From contig NZ_OY762961.1 of assembly GCF_963666745.1 (NCBI RefSeq), positions 3,531,274 through 3,595,273 of the forward strand: DNA of 64,000 nt. The letters run 5' to 3'. Each line of letters starts with the position of its first letter. Position 1 is the stretch's first letter. Below, piece by piece: positions 36,497 to 44,034 of the stretch. Position numbers and translations under genes: made by a program. The DNA comes from an uncultured Desulfuromonas sp. (GTDB taxonomy: Bacteria > Desulfobacterota > Desulfuromonadia > Desulfuromonadales > Desulfuromonadaceae). Under the pieces are notes generated by a model. It was not told where the DNA came from. It did not search any database and saw only the letters and a program-made list of their open reading frames with translations.

Positions 36497-38337
36497 GAGT
36501 CGCCTCGCACGTTGAATTCAATTTTCCAGCGTTGCTGTGAATGGCAGTGCTGCATCCACAATTCAAGGATGCCGAGCGCATTGATACGGGCGTGCAATTG
36601 AACCGGAATCAATTGGCCCCGCTGGTCATCGCTGCCGGACAAGGTGAGGTTCAGAGAGGATGTTTCTTCCAATTCTGCGCTATCTTCAACCCAGTCACCC
36701 GTATGATCGCCGGCACGGGTGGTTGAACTGAAGAAGCGGAACTGAACCGACTGGCCGGTCATGAGTCCGAACTCCTGGCCCTCAAGAGCAATTTCGCTGC
36801 CTTCTTGCATGCCCTGAGGAATAACGCATAGCCCTTTAAGGGGCGGCGTGAACCCGGGGATGGCCGGCATGCTGCTTTCAATGCCGATGTAATAGGAGCG
36901 ACTGATTCCGGCTTTGATGCGAATGCCTTCGCCAAGGGTCTGCTGGCGGGCATAGACAGCTGCACCATGGGCGACGGCCAGATCGAGTTGTTCACCCTGC
37001 AGTTGACGTAGAGGTGCTTCACCGTTGAAGTGCTGCAGCACGTCAAACACACGCTGGCGAATGGGATCAGCCTTGAAAATGCCGCCGTTGAATAATACGG
37101 CGGTCGGGCGCAGCCAGCTTCGTTCTTGATCGACATGGAGTTGTGCGAACAGCCGCTCCTTCAGATTGGCGTTGGCACAGACATTTGTGGCGCTGTCGAT
37201 AAGGAATGCCGCAAGATGACGGGTCAGAACCGGATCCTGAACATAAGGCAGGCCGAAGTCCTGCAAGCCGGAGCGCAGTTGCTGTTGTGGAGCCTGATCT
37301 ATGGTGGTCCGGGCGAGAAAGCCGTCAATGACCACCTGCTCCAACAAGGTGCGTGATAGACTGGTGGTCAGGGTTCGGGCCAGCAGGCTGGCACCACGTC
37401 CGGCGATGGAAAGAGGATAATCGTCACGCTGTGGGTCGGCGAACAAGGCTTCCTTGCCGAGGCGGCAGCCGTGGACCAGAGCGGTAAACTGCTGGCTATC
37501 CAGTTTGTGTCCTGCCGCTTCGAGCTGGGCTTTAAGCGCATACGCCAGAGCCAGGTCCATGTTGTCGCCACCCAGCAGCAGGTGTTTGCCGACACTGACC
37601 CGTTCCAGGGTCAATTCACCGTTGTTTTGCGCGACGGCGATCAGACTGAAATCTGCTGTGCCGCCACCGACATCGCAGACCAGAATCAGGTCACCACACT
37701 GTACCTGGTCGCGCCAGTTGTCCTGATGGCGGTCGAGCCAGGCATAAAATGCCGCCTGCTGTTCTTCGAGCAGAGTGACGTCTCCCCAGCCTGCTTCCTG
37801 AGCGGCGTCGGCGGTCAGAATGCGGGCGATTTCATCAAATGAGGCCGGGACTGTCAAAGTGACATGGGATGTTGTCAGGTCCGTCGACTGTCCGTTCGTG
37901 GACAGATGATGGAGAAGGGCTTCGCGCAAGTGGCGCAGATAAGCCACCTGGGCGGCAAACGGTGACAGTAGTCGCTCTTTTAAGGACGATTGCCAGGGCA
38001 GCAGCGGCTGTTGCGGGTCAATGCCACTGTGGCATAGCCACGACTTGGCTGAACTGACCAGCCGATCCGGTGACTTGGCCCCGTATTCCTGGGCGTAGCG
38101 ACCAATGGTCCAAGGTGTGTCCTCCGTCTGCCAGGGAAGGCCAGGCGCCTGAAGCTGTTCCTGGGGTGTGAACAGATAGAGAAACGACGGCAGGGTGCTG
38201 TAGGCATCGCAGCCGTGGGCGGTCACCTGTTGATAAAGCGGTACACTCTGGACTGCGGCATTCTTATCCTGTGAAACGATGGACAGCGCGGAATTGGATG
38301 TGCCGAGGTCGATGCCGATGGCGTAACCTGAATCCAT
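36493..38337 (-). CDS. Hsp70-family protein (short paralogue)
   Basis: Protein of 614 residues with strong AGGAGG before the ATG. ATPase motifs: GYAIGIDLGTSNSALSIV, LVCDVGGGTADFSLIAV and AVLFNGGIFKADPIRQRV. It shares the SAKSWLCHSGIDPQQPLLPW block with the longer paralogue, marking the pair as products of one duplication. The C-terminus has a beta-rich substrate-binding-like part (GTGGDHTGDW-type loops, LNLTLSGSDDQRGQ) but no EEVD-like tail. Middle gene of DUF2760-hsp70-hsp70. Confidence 0.9.
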   Translation of the reverse strand: MDSGYAIGIDLGTSNSALSIVSQDKNAAVQSVPLYQQVTAHGCDAYSTLPSFLYLFTPQEQLQAPGLPWQTEDTPWTIGRYAQEYGAKSPDRLVSSAKSWLCHSGIDPQQPLLPWQSSLKERLLSPFAAQVAYLRHLREALLHHLSTNGQSTDLTTSHVTLTVPASFDEIARILTADAAQEAGWGDVTLLEEQQAAFYAWLDRHQDNWRDQVQCGDLILVCDVGGGTADFSLIAVAQNNGELTLERVSVGKHLLLGGDNMDLALAYALKAQLEAAGHKLDSQQFTALVHGCRLGKEALFADPQRDDYPLSIAGRGASLLARTLTTSLSRTLLEQVVIDGFLARTTIDQAPQQQLRSGLQDFGLPYVQDPVLTRHLAAFLIDSATNVCANANLKERLFAQLHVDQERSWLRPTAVLFNGGIFKADPIRQRVFDVLQHFNGEAPLRQLQGEQLDLAVAHGAAVYARQQTLGEGIRIKAGISRSYYIGIESSMPAIPGFTPPLKGLCVIPQGMQEGSEIALEGQEFGLMTGQSVQFRFFSSTTRAGDHTGDWVEDSAELEETSSLNLTLSGSDDQRGQLIPVQLHARINALGILELWMQHCHSQQRWKIEFNVRGDS

Positions 38338-38360
38338 ATCGTGGCCTCCTGCGAGCGGGC

Positions 38361-38990
38361 TCAGTTGATCTCCACTTCAGCGGGAGCGATGATTTCTTTG
38401 AGGCTGGGCGATTCGGTAACATCCGCCATCTGGGGACGCTTTACGCCAACGGTTTTCCAGCCGCGATGAAGGACCTGACCATTGAATGGGGGCTGGTCGG
38501 GAACTCGGCCAATGAGTCGATAGCGATTGCTGTCATAGTTTTCCGCCAGACTGATCTCTTCCATCTCTTCACCGTCATGGATCGGAGCGATGGTAAAGTA
38601 ATCAGCGACCACTTCGCAGCATCCCTGGTGGACAATACGTGCTGCCGCACCGACCGATTCATTGTCGTACGCGGAGATGTCATCCATGACAAAGTCGATC
38701 AGGCGTCCTTTTTCCTGCAGGCGGGCCATGAGCTGGACAACGGCCGCATCACAGTCATCGCTGCTGTCATATTGAACGGCTGCTGCCGGTTCAACGGTTT
38801 GAGTCGGCTCTTCAACGGGCACCTCAACGTTGGTCTGTTTGGTGTTACCCAGTTTCAACAGGGACAGGATCAGCTGTAACAGGGGCAGGCCCAGAGCGGC
38901 AAATTGAAGTGGCTGCTGAAATTGAAGAGGCACTTCAGCATAAAATAACGTGCTGAGAACCGCGATGGTGAATAAAGTTAATACGGGCAT
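38361..38990 (-). CDS. DUF2760 domain protein
   Basis: Protein of 209 residues with two hydrophobic N-terminal stretches (about 2-20 and 28-46), a short acidic linker and a conserved DUF2760 domain: DAAVVQLMARLQEKGRLIDFVMDDISAYDNESVGAAARIVHQGCCEVVADYF. The start has AAGGAG. The domain is consistently found upstream of paired Hsp70-like genes, as here. It may anchor the chaperone pair to the inner membrane (inference). Confidence 0.88.
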   Translation of the reverse strand: MPVLTLFTIAVLSTLFYAEVPLQFQQPLQFAALGLPLLQLILSLLKLGNTKQTNVEVPVEEPTQTVEPAAAVQYDSSDDCDAAVVQLMARLQEKGRLIDFVMDDISAYDNESVGAAARIVHQGCCEVVADYFTIAPIHDGEEMEEISLAENYDSNRYRLIGRVPDQPPFNGQVLHRGWKTVGVKRPQMADVTESPSLKEIIAPAEVEIN

Positions 38991-39130
38991 GGTCGAGAGC
39001 TCCTTGAAGACTGAATAGGATCAACATTTCAAATCGCTTACTCTACCATTGGCAGCGGGCGGTTTTGAATCTTTTAAATGCTCAGGAGGAGTTTTTTTGA
39101 CACATCGCCGTTGGAAGAAGTGTTGCGGGC

Positions 39131-39168
39131 AAAAAAAAGGCAGCTCACCTGAAACAGGTGCAGCTGCA
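39131..39168 (-). terminator. Terminator of the 46-residue small gene (minus strand)
   Basis: Read on the minus strand: a GCAGCTgcACCTG / CAGGTgAGCTGC stem followed by eight T residues (the A run at 39131-39138 on the plus strand). Confidence 0.8.
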
Positions 39169-39264
39169 TATTTTGAATCGTCTCGAATATCTACGGAACA
39201 TCGTTAAGCGTGTTGTGGCAGATCGGACGAACAGTGTGGTCAAGGTGTTACCGGAAGAACCTTT

Positions 39265-39405
39265 TTATTGTTCGATGATGATTTCCATCGCATTCATGCG
39301 GTAGTTGTAAGGTCTTCCTGTGTCAATCCCAAGCTCTTTGAGCAACTTGGCGACAGTGTTGGGTTTTTTGCCAATGATTTTTTTTAAGGGGATGGTAATT
39401 GACAT
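39265..39405 (-). CDS. Small basic protein of 46 residues, unknown
   Basis: Not recognised. It has a GAAAGGAGCG ribosome site, ATG start and TAA stop. It starts MSITIPLKKIIGKKPNTVAK and ends YNYRMNAMEIIIEQ. The middle (NTVAKLLKELGIDTGRPYNYR) looks like a small helical segment. Its own promoter with an operator-like inverted repeat lies upstream and a terminator downstream, so it is a complete stand-alone unit. It may be a small DNA-binding or regulatory peptide (weak inference). Confidence 0.75.
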   Translation of the reverse strand: MSITIPLKKIIGKKPNTVAKLLKELGIDTGRPYNYRMNAMEIIIEQ

Positions 39406-39440
39406 GGTCTGCGCTCCTTTCTTCAAGATTTGTTTTGCTA

Positions 39441-39469
39441 AAGATAACCAAAATGGTTATTCTTGTCAA
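39441..39469 (-). promoter_or_regulatory. Sigma70 promoter with operator-like palindrome for the 46-residue gene
   Basis: On the minus strand: TTGACA (39464-39469), a 17-bp spacer and TATCTT (39441-39446). The spacer contains the inverted repeat ATAACC-AAAAT-GGTTAT (39444-39460). A repressor bound there would block both promoter elements. Confidence 0.75.
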
Positions 39470-39936
39470 GCCGTCTGTTGATAACTCTGTCGATAACTGT
39501 TGAAAAGCGGCCTTTTTGTTGTGATTTTGTTAAGCATTAAGCAGGCCAATTTCACTTTTTCTGTCTTTTTTTGCTCTAACACATTGTTTTATAAAGTGAA
39601 AAAACAGTATTGTCTTTTTTTTCTCAGAGGTGCTGTTTATCCCTGACTTTGACTAAAAAACAGCCTGTCTGGTGTAATGGCTGAATGTTTTAGTCGCATG
39701 ATGGCCACGCATCATTGTTCATTCTTAATGCTTTATCGACAGGCTCACGACAAAACTTTACTTTTTTTGTCGTAAATTTGTGTGGTGTGATACAAGGGGA
39801 AAATGATGATCAACTGGTTGTTTGGACGGTGTAAACGGGAAATAGCCCTCGACAAGATTTGAAGGCCGGTATTACTATAAGAGTTTGGTTTAGTGCATTT
39901 TGTCACGGGTGTTGAAATCAGGAGACCTGGTGTTTT
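39470..39936. other. Long A/T-rich intergenic region with inverted repeats, upstream of mlaE
   Basis: There is no gene apart from a tiny ORF (39803-39862). Inverted repeats: TTTCACTTT/AAAGTGAAA (39550-39601), a nested stem GACTAAAA...CAGCC/GGCTG...TTTTAGTC (39651-39695), and ACGACAAAA/TTTTGTCGT (39747-39773). The last could form a weak terminator or a regulatory hairpin. No known riboswitch consensus was recognised. Confidence 0.6.
39803..39862 (+). CDS. Possible 19-residue peptide upstream of mlaE
   Basis: ATG with a good CAAGGGGAAA site encodes MMINWLFGRCKREIALDKI and then TGA. It could be a leader peptide or chance; there is no independent support beyond the ribosome site. Confidence 0.25.
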   Translation: MMINWLFGRCKREIALDKI

Positions 39937-40722
39937 ATGAAATTTATTGCATTAATCGGGCAGTACACGTTGGACGTTCTGGAAGTTGCAGGACGTTTTG
40001 GTGTCTTTTTGCTCGTATCCCTGTATGCCGCGATCAAGCCTCCGTACAAATTGAAACCGATAGTCCGCCAGATTCGCTTTATCGGTGCCAATTCGTTGTT
40101 CGTCATTTTGTTCACAGGGTTGTTTACCGGCATGGTTTTGGGCTTGCAAGGGTATTATACCCTGGCCAAATTTGGCTCCGTCGGTTTTCTCGGTGGCGCT
40201 GTCGCTTTGAGCCTGATTCGTGAACTCGGACCGGTTCTTGCGGCTTTGATGGTGATTGGACGTGCCGGTTCGGCGATCTGTGCCGAAGTGGGGATCATGC
40301 GCAACAGCGAGCAGATTGATGCCCTGGAATGCATGGCCATCGATCCGATCAAATATCTGATTGTACCCAAGCTGGTTGCCGGCTTGATTGCCATGCCGTT
40401 GCTTACGGCGATTTTCGATGTCATCGGCATCTTTGGCGGTTTTATGATCGGAGTGCAGTTGTTTGATGTCAGTGCCGGAGCCTATTTTCAGGGCATGTAT
40501 TCCAGCGTCGTCTGGCTCGATATTGAAATGGGACTGGTAAAATCCGTTGTCTTCGGTCTGCTGCTGGTCTGGATCTGCGCCGCCAAGGGCTTTTATCTGC
40601 ATCTGGAGCGCGGCGGTGGTTTTGGCGCTGAAGGGGTCAGCCGCACGACGACTAGTGCGGTTGTTTTGGCGTCGGTGTCCGTTCTGGTCTGGGATTATCT
40701 GATCAGTGCCATTCTGTTGTAA
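39937..40722 (+). CDS. mlaE: Phospholipid ABC transporter permease MlaE
   Basis: Inner-membrane permease of 261 residues with about five to six hydrophobic segments. It carries the MlaE/Ttg2B signature, including LFTGMVLGLQGYYTL, LIRELGPVLAALMVIGRAGSAICAEVGIMRNSEQIDALECMAIDPIKYLIVPKL and a C-terminal segment. It works with MlaF and MlaD to move phospholipids between membranes and maintain outer-membrane asymmetry. GGAGACC precedes the ATG. First gene of mlaEFD-mlaA-mlaC. Confidence 0.95.
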   Translation: MKFIALIGQYTLDVLEVAGRFGVFLLVSLYAAIKPPYKLKPIVRQIRFIGANSLFVILFTGLFTGMVLGLQGYYTLAKFGSVGFLGGAVALSLIRELGPVLAALMVIGRAGSAICAEVGIMRNSEQIDALECMAIDPIKYLIVPKLVAGLIAMPLLTAIFDVIGIFGGFMIGVQLFDVSAGAYFQGMYSSVVWLDIEMGLVKSVVFGLLLVWICAAKGFYLHLERGGGFGAEGVSRTTTSAVVLASVSVLVWDYLISAILL

Positions 40723-40734
40723 TGTTATGGAGTT

Positions 40735-41535
40735 ATGATGATTTCAGAACGCGAAATTGTGATCGAATTGAACCAGGTCGAAAAATCCTTCGGTGACCAG
40801 AAAGTCCTCGACGGTGTTTCGCTTCAGGTCCGAGCCGGGACAACAACCGTGATCGTTGGTGCCAGTGGTCAGGGGAAAAGTGTCATTCTCAAACATATGC
40901 TGGGGCTGATGAAACCCGATGCCGGCGAAGTGCGTGTCTTTGGTGAGGATCTTAGCCGGGCCGGAAAGAAAAAATTGCGCGAAATTCGCAGCTACTTCGG
41001 CGTGTTGTTTCAAAACGTCGCCTTGTTTGATTCCATGTCGGTGTACGACAATGTCGCCTTGCCTTTGCGGGAGCGTACGCATGACAACGAGTCGGCCATT
41101 CGCGAAAACGTTGAAGAGAAACTGGCTCTGATGGGCCTGGAAGGGCATGGGGATAAATTTCCAGCCCAACTCAGTGGCGGTATGCAGAAACGGGTTGGAC
41201 TGGCGCGCGCGCTGGTTCTCAATCCGAAAGTGGTGTTTTTCGATGAGCCCACCACAGGGCTTGATGTCAGTAAAAGTAATGAAATCTACCGTTTGTTTTT
41301 TGAGACCCAGGCGCGTCTCAATTATACGGCGGTAATTGTTAGTCATGATGTACCGAAAATTTTTAAATTATCTGATTATGTGGCTCTGATGGCGCAGGGA
41401 CAGGTACAGGGATGCATGTCACCTGAAGCGTTCCAGCTTTCCGACAATCCTCTGATCCGCGCGTTTGTGACGGAAACCATGGGGCCGATTTACAGTAGTG
41501 AAACGGAGGAGTCTCTGCTTTATGAAACGGTTTAA
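40735..41535 (+). CDS. mlaF: Phospholipid ABC transporter ATPase MlaF
   Basis: ATPase of 266 residues with two adjacent ATGs (40735 or 40738). Walker A is GASGQGKSV, the signature motif is LSGGMQKRVGLARAL and Walker B is VVFFDEPTTGLD, with the switch His in VSHD. It powers MlaE. The gene overlaps the start of mlaD by 14 nt (mlaD ATG 41522), which suggests tight coupling. Confidence 0.95.
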   Translation: MMISEREIVIELNQVEKSFGDQKVLDGVSLQVRAGTTTVIVGASGQGKSVILKHMLGLMKPDAGEVRVFGEDLSRAGKKKLREIRSYFGVLFQNVALFDSMSVYDNVALPLRERTHDNESAIRENVEEKLALMGLEGHGDKFPAQLSGGMQKRVGLARALVLNPKVVFFDEPTTGLDVSKSNEIYRLFFETQARLNYTAVIVSHDVPKIFKLSDYVALMAQGQVQGCMSPEAFQLSDNPLIRAFVTETMGPIYSSETEESLLYETV

Positions 41536-41968
41536 TCTCGAGATCATTGTTGGTCTTTTCATGTTGTTGGGCTTTGCCTGTGTTGTTTATCTGTCTGTCA
41601 AATTGGGTGATGTGTCTTTTTTTGACAATGATCATTATCGCGTCAAAGCGCGTTTTGGCTCCGTATCTGGTTTGAAACTGGGCGCCAGCGTGCAGATCGG
41701 CGGCGTAGATGTTGGAAAGGTGTCAACCATTTCGCTCGATCCCAAAAGCTATGACGCCGTGGTGGCCATCGATATCCGTAAAGGCATTGAATTACAGGAT
41801 GACTGTATCGCCTCAGTGCGTACCTCCGGCATCATCGGTGACCGCTATATCAGTATCCTTCCCGGCGGCTCGCCGGTTATTATCGAAGAAGGCGGAGAAA
41901 TTTTTGAAACAGAATCGGCCATCAATCTCGAAGAGTTATTAAGCAAGTATATTTTTGAGAATAACTAA
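41522..41968 (+). CDS. mlaD: MCE-domain lipid-binding protein MlaD
   Basis: Protein of 148 residues from ATG 41522 (CGGAGGAGTC upstream). A single N-terminal membrane anchor (about 6-28) is followed by one MCE domain: RFGSVSGLKLGASVQIGGVDVGKVSTISLDP, ending with TSGIIGDRYISILPGG. The family forms a hexameric ring that channels lipids on the periplasmic side of MlaFE. It is slightly shorter than E. coli MlaD. Confidence 0.93.
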   Translation: MKRFNLEIIVGLFMLLGFACVVYLSVKLGDVSFFDNDHYRVKARFGSVSGLKLGASVQIGGVDVGKVSTISLDPKSYDAVVAIDIRKGIELQDDCIASVRTSGIIGDRYISILPGGSPVIIEEGGEIFETESAINLEELLSKYIFENN

Positions 41969-42081
41969 GGTGGGTTTTTCTTCTAATTGAGAACGCCCCC
42001 TGGGTGCTGACTGTGATCTCAGATCAAAGGTGGAAATTAGATCGTGTCATGCCCTGCTCTTTGATTTGAAAGGTGACTCAA

Positions 42082-42822
42082 ATGAAACAACTGATTGCTG
42101 TTTTGATGCTTTTTATATGTAGTCTGACGGTTTCTGCGGCGCTTGCCGCAAACACAGAGGAGCAACCTGCACCGCCTCTTGATCTGTATGGGGATTTGTA
42201 TGGGGACGAACTGAGTGAGTCGCCGACAGGCGATCCCCTTGAAGTGGTCAATCGCGGCATGTTCTGGTTTAACGATAAGATGTATTTTTATCTGCTCAAA
42301 CCGGTGGCTCGGGGGTTCCGTGTCGTTCCGGAACCGGCACGTGTCGGGCTGGGTAACATGCTCGACAATCTTAAATCGCCGATTCGGGCCGCCAATGCCC
42401 TGTTACAGTTGAAGGTCAAGGATTGCGGCACGGAATTGGGCCGCCTGGTGATCAATTCGACATTGGGGATTTTCGGATTTTACGATGCGGCGGATACCAT
42501 CTGGTCCATCAAAAAGAAAGAGGAAGATTTTGGTCAGACCCTGGGCTATTATGGTGTGGAAGAGGGCTTTTATCTTGTTCTGCCATTTTTTGGCTCTTCA
42601 ACACTACGTGACGGATTGTCGCTGATCCCCGATACCTATGCAGATCCTGTTTTCTGGAGTGTCAGCGAGAAGGCGGCCTGGGGGATCAAGGGAACGGGTG
42701 TGGTCAACACCATTTCTCTGGATAAGGACACGTATGAAAGTATCGTCAATGAACAGCTTGATCCGTACCTGTTTGTACGCGACGCCTATTTGCAGAATCG
42801 TGCCGCCGAGGTCGCTGACTGA
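42082..42822 (+). CDS. mlaA: Outer-membrane lipid asymmetry protein MlaA (VacJ)
   Basis: Protein of 246 residues from ATG 42082 (AAAGGTG upstream). It has a signal peptide of about 23 residues, but no clear lipobox Cys at the cleavage site, so it may not be a lipoprotein as in E. coli. VacJ motifs: DPLEVVNRGMFWFNDKMYFYLLKPVARGF, FGQTLGYYGVEEGFYLVLPFFGSSTLRDG. It removes mislocalised phospholipid from the outer leaflet and passes it to MlaC. Confidence 0.93.
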   Translation: MKQLIAVLMLFICSLTVSAALAANTEEQPAPPLDLYGDLYGDELSESPTGDPLEVVNRGMFWFNDKMYFYLLKPVARGFRVVPEPARVGLGNMLDNLKSPIRAANALLQLKVKDCGTELGRLVINSTLGIFGFYDAADTIWSIKKKEEDFGQTLGYYGVEEGFYLVLPFFGSSTLRDGLSLIPDTYADPVFWSVSEKAAWGIKGTGVVNTISLDKDTYESIVNEQLDPYLFVRDAYLQNRAAEVAD

Positions 42823-42874
42823 CAAGCTGGTCTATTGTTATTGAGTGAAGCTTATTTTTGAGGATAAATAAATC

Positions 42875-43498
42875 ATGATAAAAAGACTTGTTTTCATTGC
42901 TTTTTACATGCTGGTCTTTGTTGGCAGTGCCATTGCGCAACCTGCACCCATCAGCCCGAAGGTTGAAGTTCAGACCACGGTAGATGCGATTCTAGAACAG
43001 CTCAGAACAACGCCCGACAACACGATCCAGCGTCGGGAGACCATCAGCGGGTTGATTCGTCAGCAATTCGATTTTGAGATGATGTCTCAGGGCGCGCTGG
43101 GGCGTAGCTGGCAAACAGCGGATGAAGATCAGCGTCAGACCTTTATTCAGCTTTTTACCGGACTGTTGGAAGAAACCTATTTGGGGCGGATTCAGGCCTA
43201 TACCAATGAAGAGATCAGCTATGGTGAGGAAGAGGTGCGTGAAAGCCGCGCTGTGGTTGATACCGTTATCCACACGGCATCAGCAGATATTCCGATTTCT
43301 TACAAACTGTTTCTGCAAAACAATGACTGGCAGGTCTATGATGTCATCATTGAAAAAGTCAGTCTGATTCGCAATTATCGCAGCAGCTATGCGGCTATTT
43401 TGCGCAGCAAGGGAATGGACGGTCTGCTTGAGGAGATGAAGCAGAAGCTCGACTCCCTGCAGCAGCGTGCAGGGGTATCCGGAAAGGATGCCGCATGA
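42875..43498 (+). CDS. mlaC: Periplasmic phospholipid carrier MlaC
   Basis: Protein of 207 residues with an N-terminal signal peptide (MIKRLVFIAFYMLVFVGSAIA). Ttg2D/MlaC features: FDFEMMSQGALGRSWQTADEDQRQTFIQLFTGLLEETYLGRIQAYTNE and WQVYDVIIEKVSLIRNYRSSYAAIL. It ferries phospholipids across the periplasm between MlaA and MlaD. GAGGATAAAT precedes the ATG. It overlaps the next gene by 4 nt. Confidence 0.94.
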   Translation: MIKRLVFIAFYMLVFVGSAIAQPAPISPKVEVQTTVDAILEQLRTTPDNTIQRRETISGLIRQQFDFEMMSQGALGRSWQTADEDQRQTFIQLFTGLLEETYLGRIQAYTNEEISYGEEEVRESRAVVDTVIHTASADIPISYKLFLQNNDWQVYDVIIEKVSLIRNYRSSYAAILRSKGMDGLLEEMKQKLDSLQQRAGVSGKDAA

Positions 43499-43965
43499 TT
43501 CTTGCCGCCCCCGAAGACAAATGTCTGCGGATGAAGCGTGATTTTCGCTTCTTCCACTTTCTTGATGAACAGGATGTCTCGTTGCTGGCGCCCTATTTTG
43601 ACTGCCGCAAGCTTCAGGAGGGGGACAACCTGTGGTGTGAAGGAGATGACAGTCGCTTTGTCGCTTTTATCGTCGATGGCCGGATCGAGACTAAAAAAGA
43701 GACGGAATTTCGCGGCAAGCAGGTCGTTGTCGGTGTGTACAGCCACGAGTCGTTGATCGGCATTGTCAGCATTCTTTCCAATGAGCCTCGGCCGGTGACC
43801 GCCACGGCGTTGCAGGAAAGCCATCTGTTGCTGTTGCAGAAGGACAAGTTCGACGAGATCAATCAACGCTATCCAGCTCTAGGCGGCAAATTGATGAAAG
43901 GGATGCTGTTTTGTCTGTCCATGCGTTTGCGGCAGTCATATGAACGGCTCGCGGCGATTTTTTAG
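43495..43965 (+). CDS. Stand-alone cyclic-nucleotide-binding-fold protein
   Basis: Protein of 156 residues that is one cNMP-binding (CRP-type) beta-roll with flanking helices: FHFLDEQDVSLLAPYFDCRKLQEGDNLWCEGDDSRFVAFIVDGRIETKK...GVYSHESLIGIVSILSNEPRPVTATALQESHLLLLQKDKFDEIN. There is no helix-turn-helix or enzymatic domain. The phosphate-binding cassette differs from CRP's (SHESLIGIVSI instead of a GE-A-L---pR-A pattern), so the ligand is uncertain. It overlaps mlaC by 4 nt, which implies a link with the lipid transport operon. Confidence 0.8.
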   Translation: MILAAPEDKCLRMKRDFRFFHFLDEQDVSLLAPYFDCRKLQEGDNLWCEGDDSRFVAFIVDGRIETKKETEFRGKQVVVGVYSHESLIGIVSILSNEPRPVTATALQESHLLLLQKDKFDEINQRYPALGGKLMKGMLFCLSMRLRQSYERLAAIF

Positions 43966-43991
43966 CCCTCCCAGCAAATCAAATAATTCAC

Positions 43992-44030
43992 AAAAAAAAG
44001 CAAGGAGCATTACTCTCCTTGCTTTTTTTT
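43992..44030. terminator. Bidirectional terminator after the mla operon
   Basis: AAAAAAAAGCAAGGAG / CTCCTTGCTTTTTTTT stem between converging transcripts. Confidence 0.95.
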
Positions 44031-44034
44031 GTCG

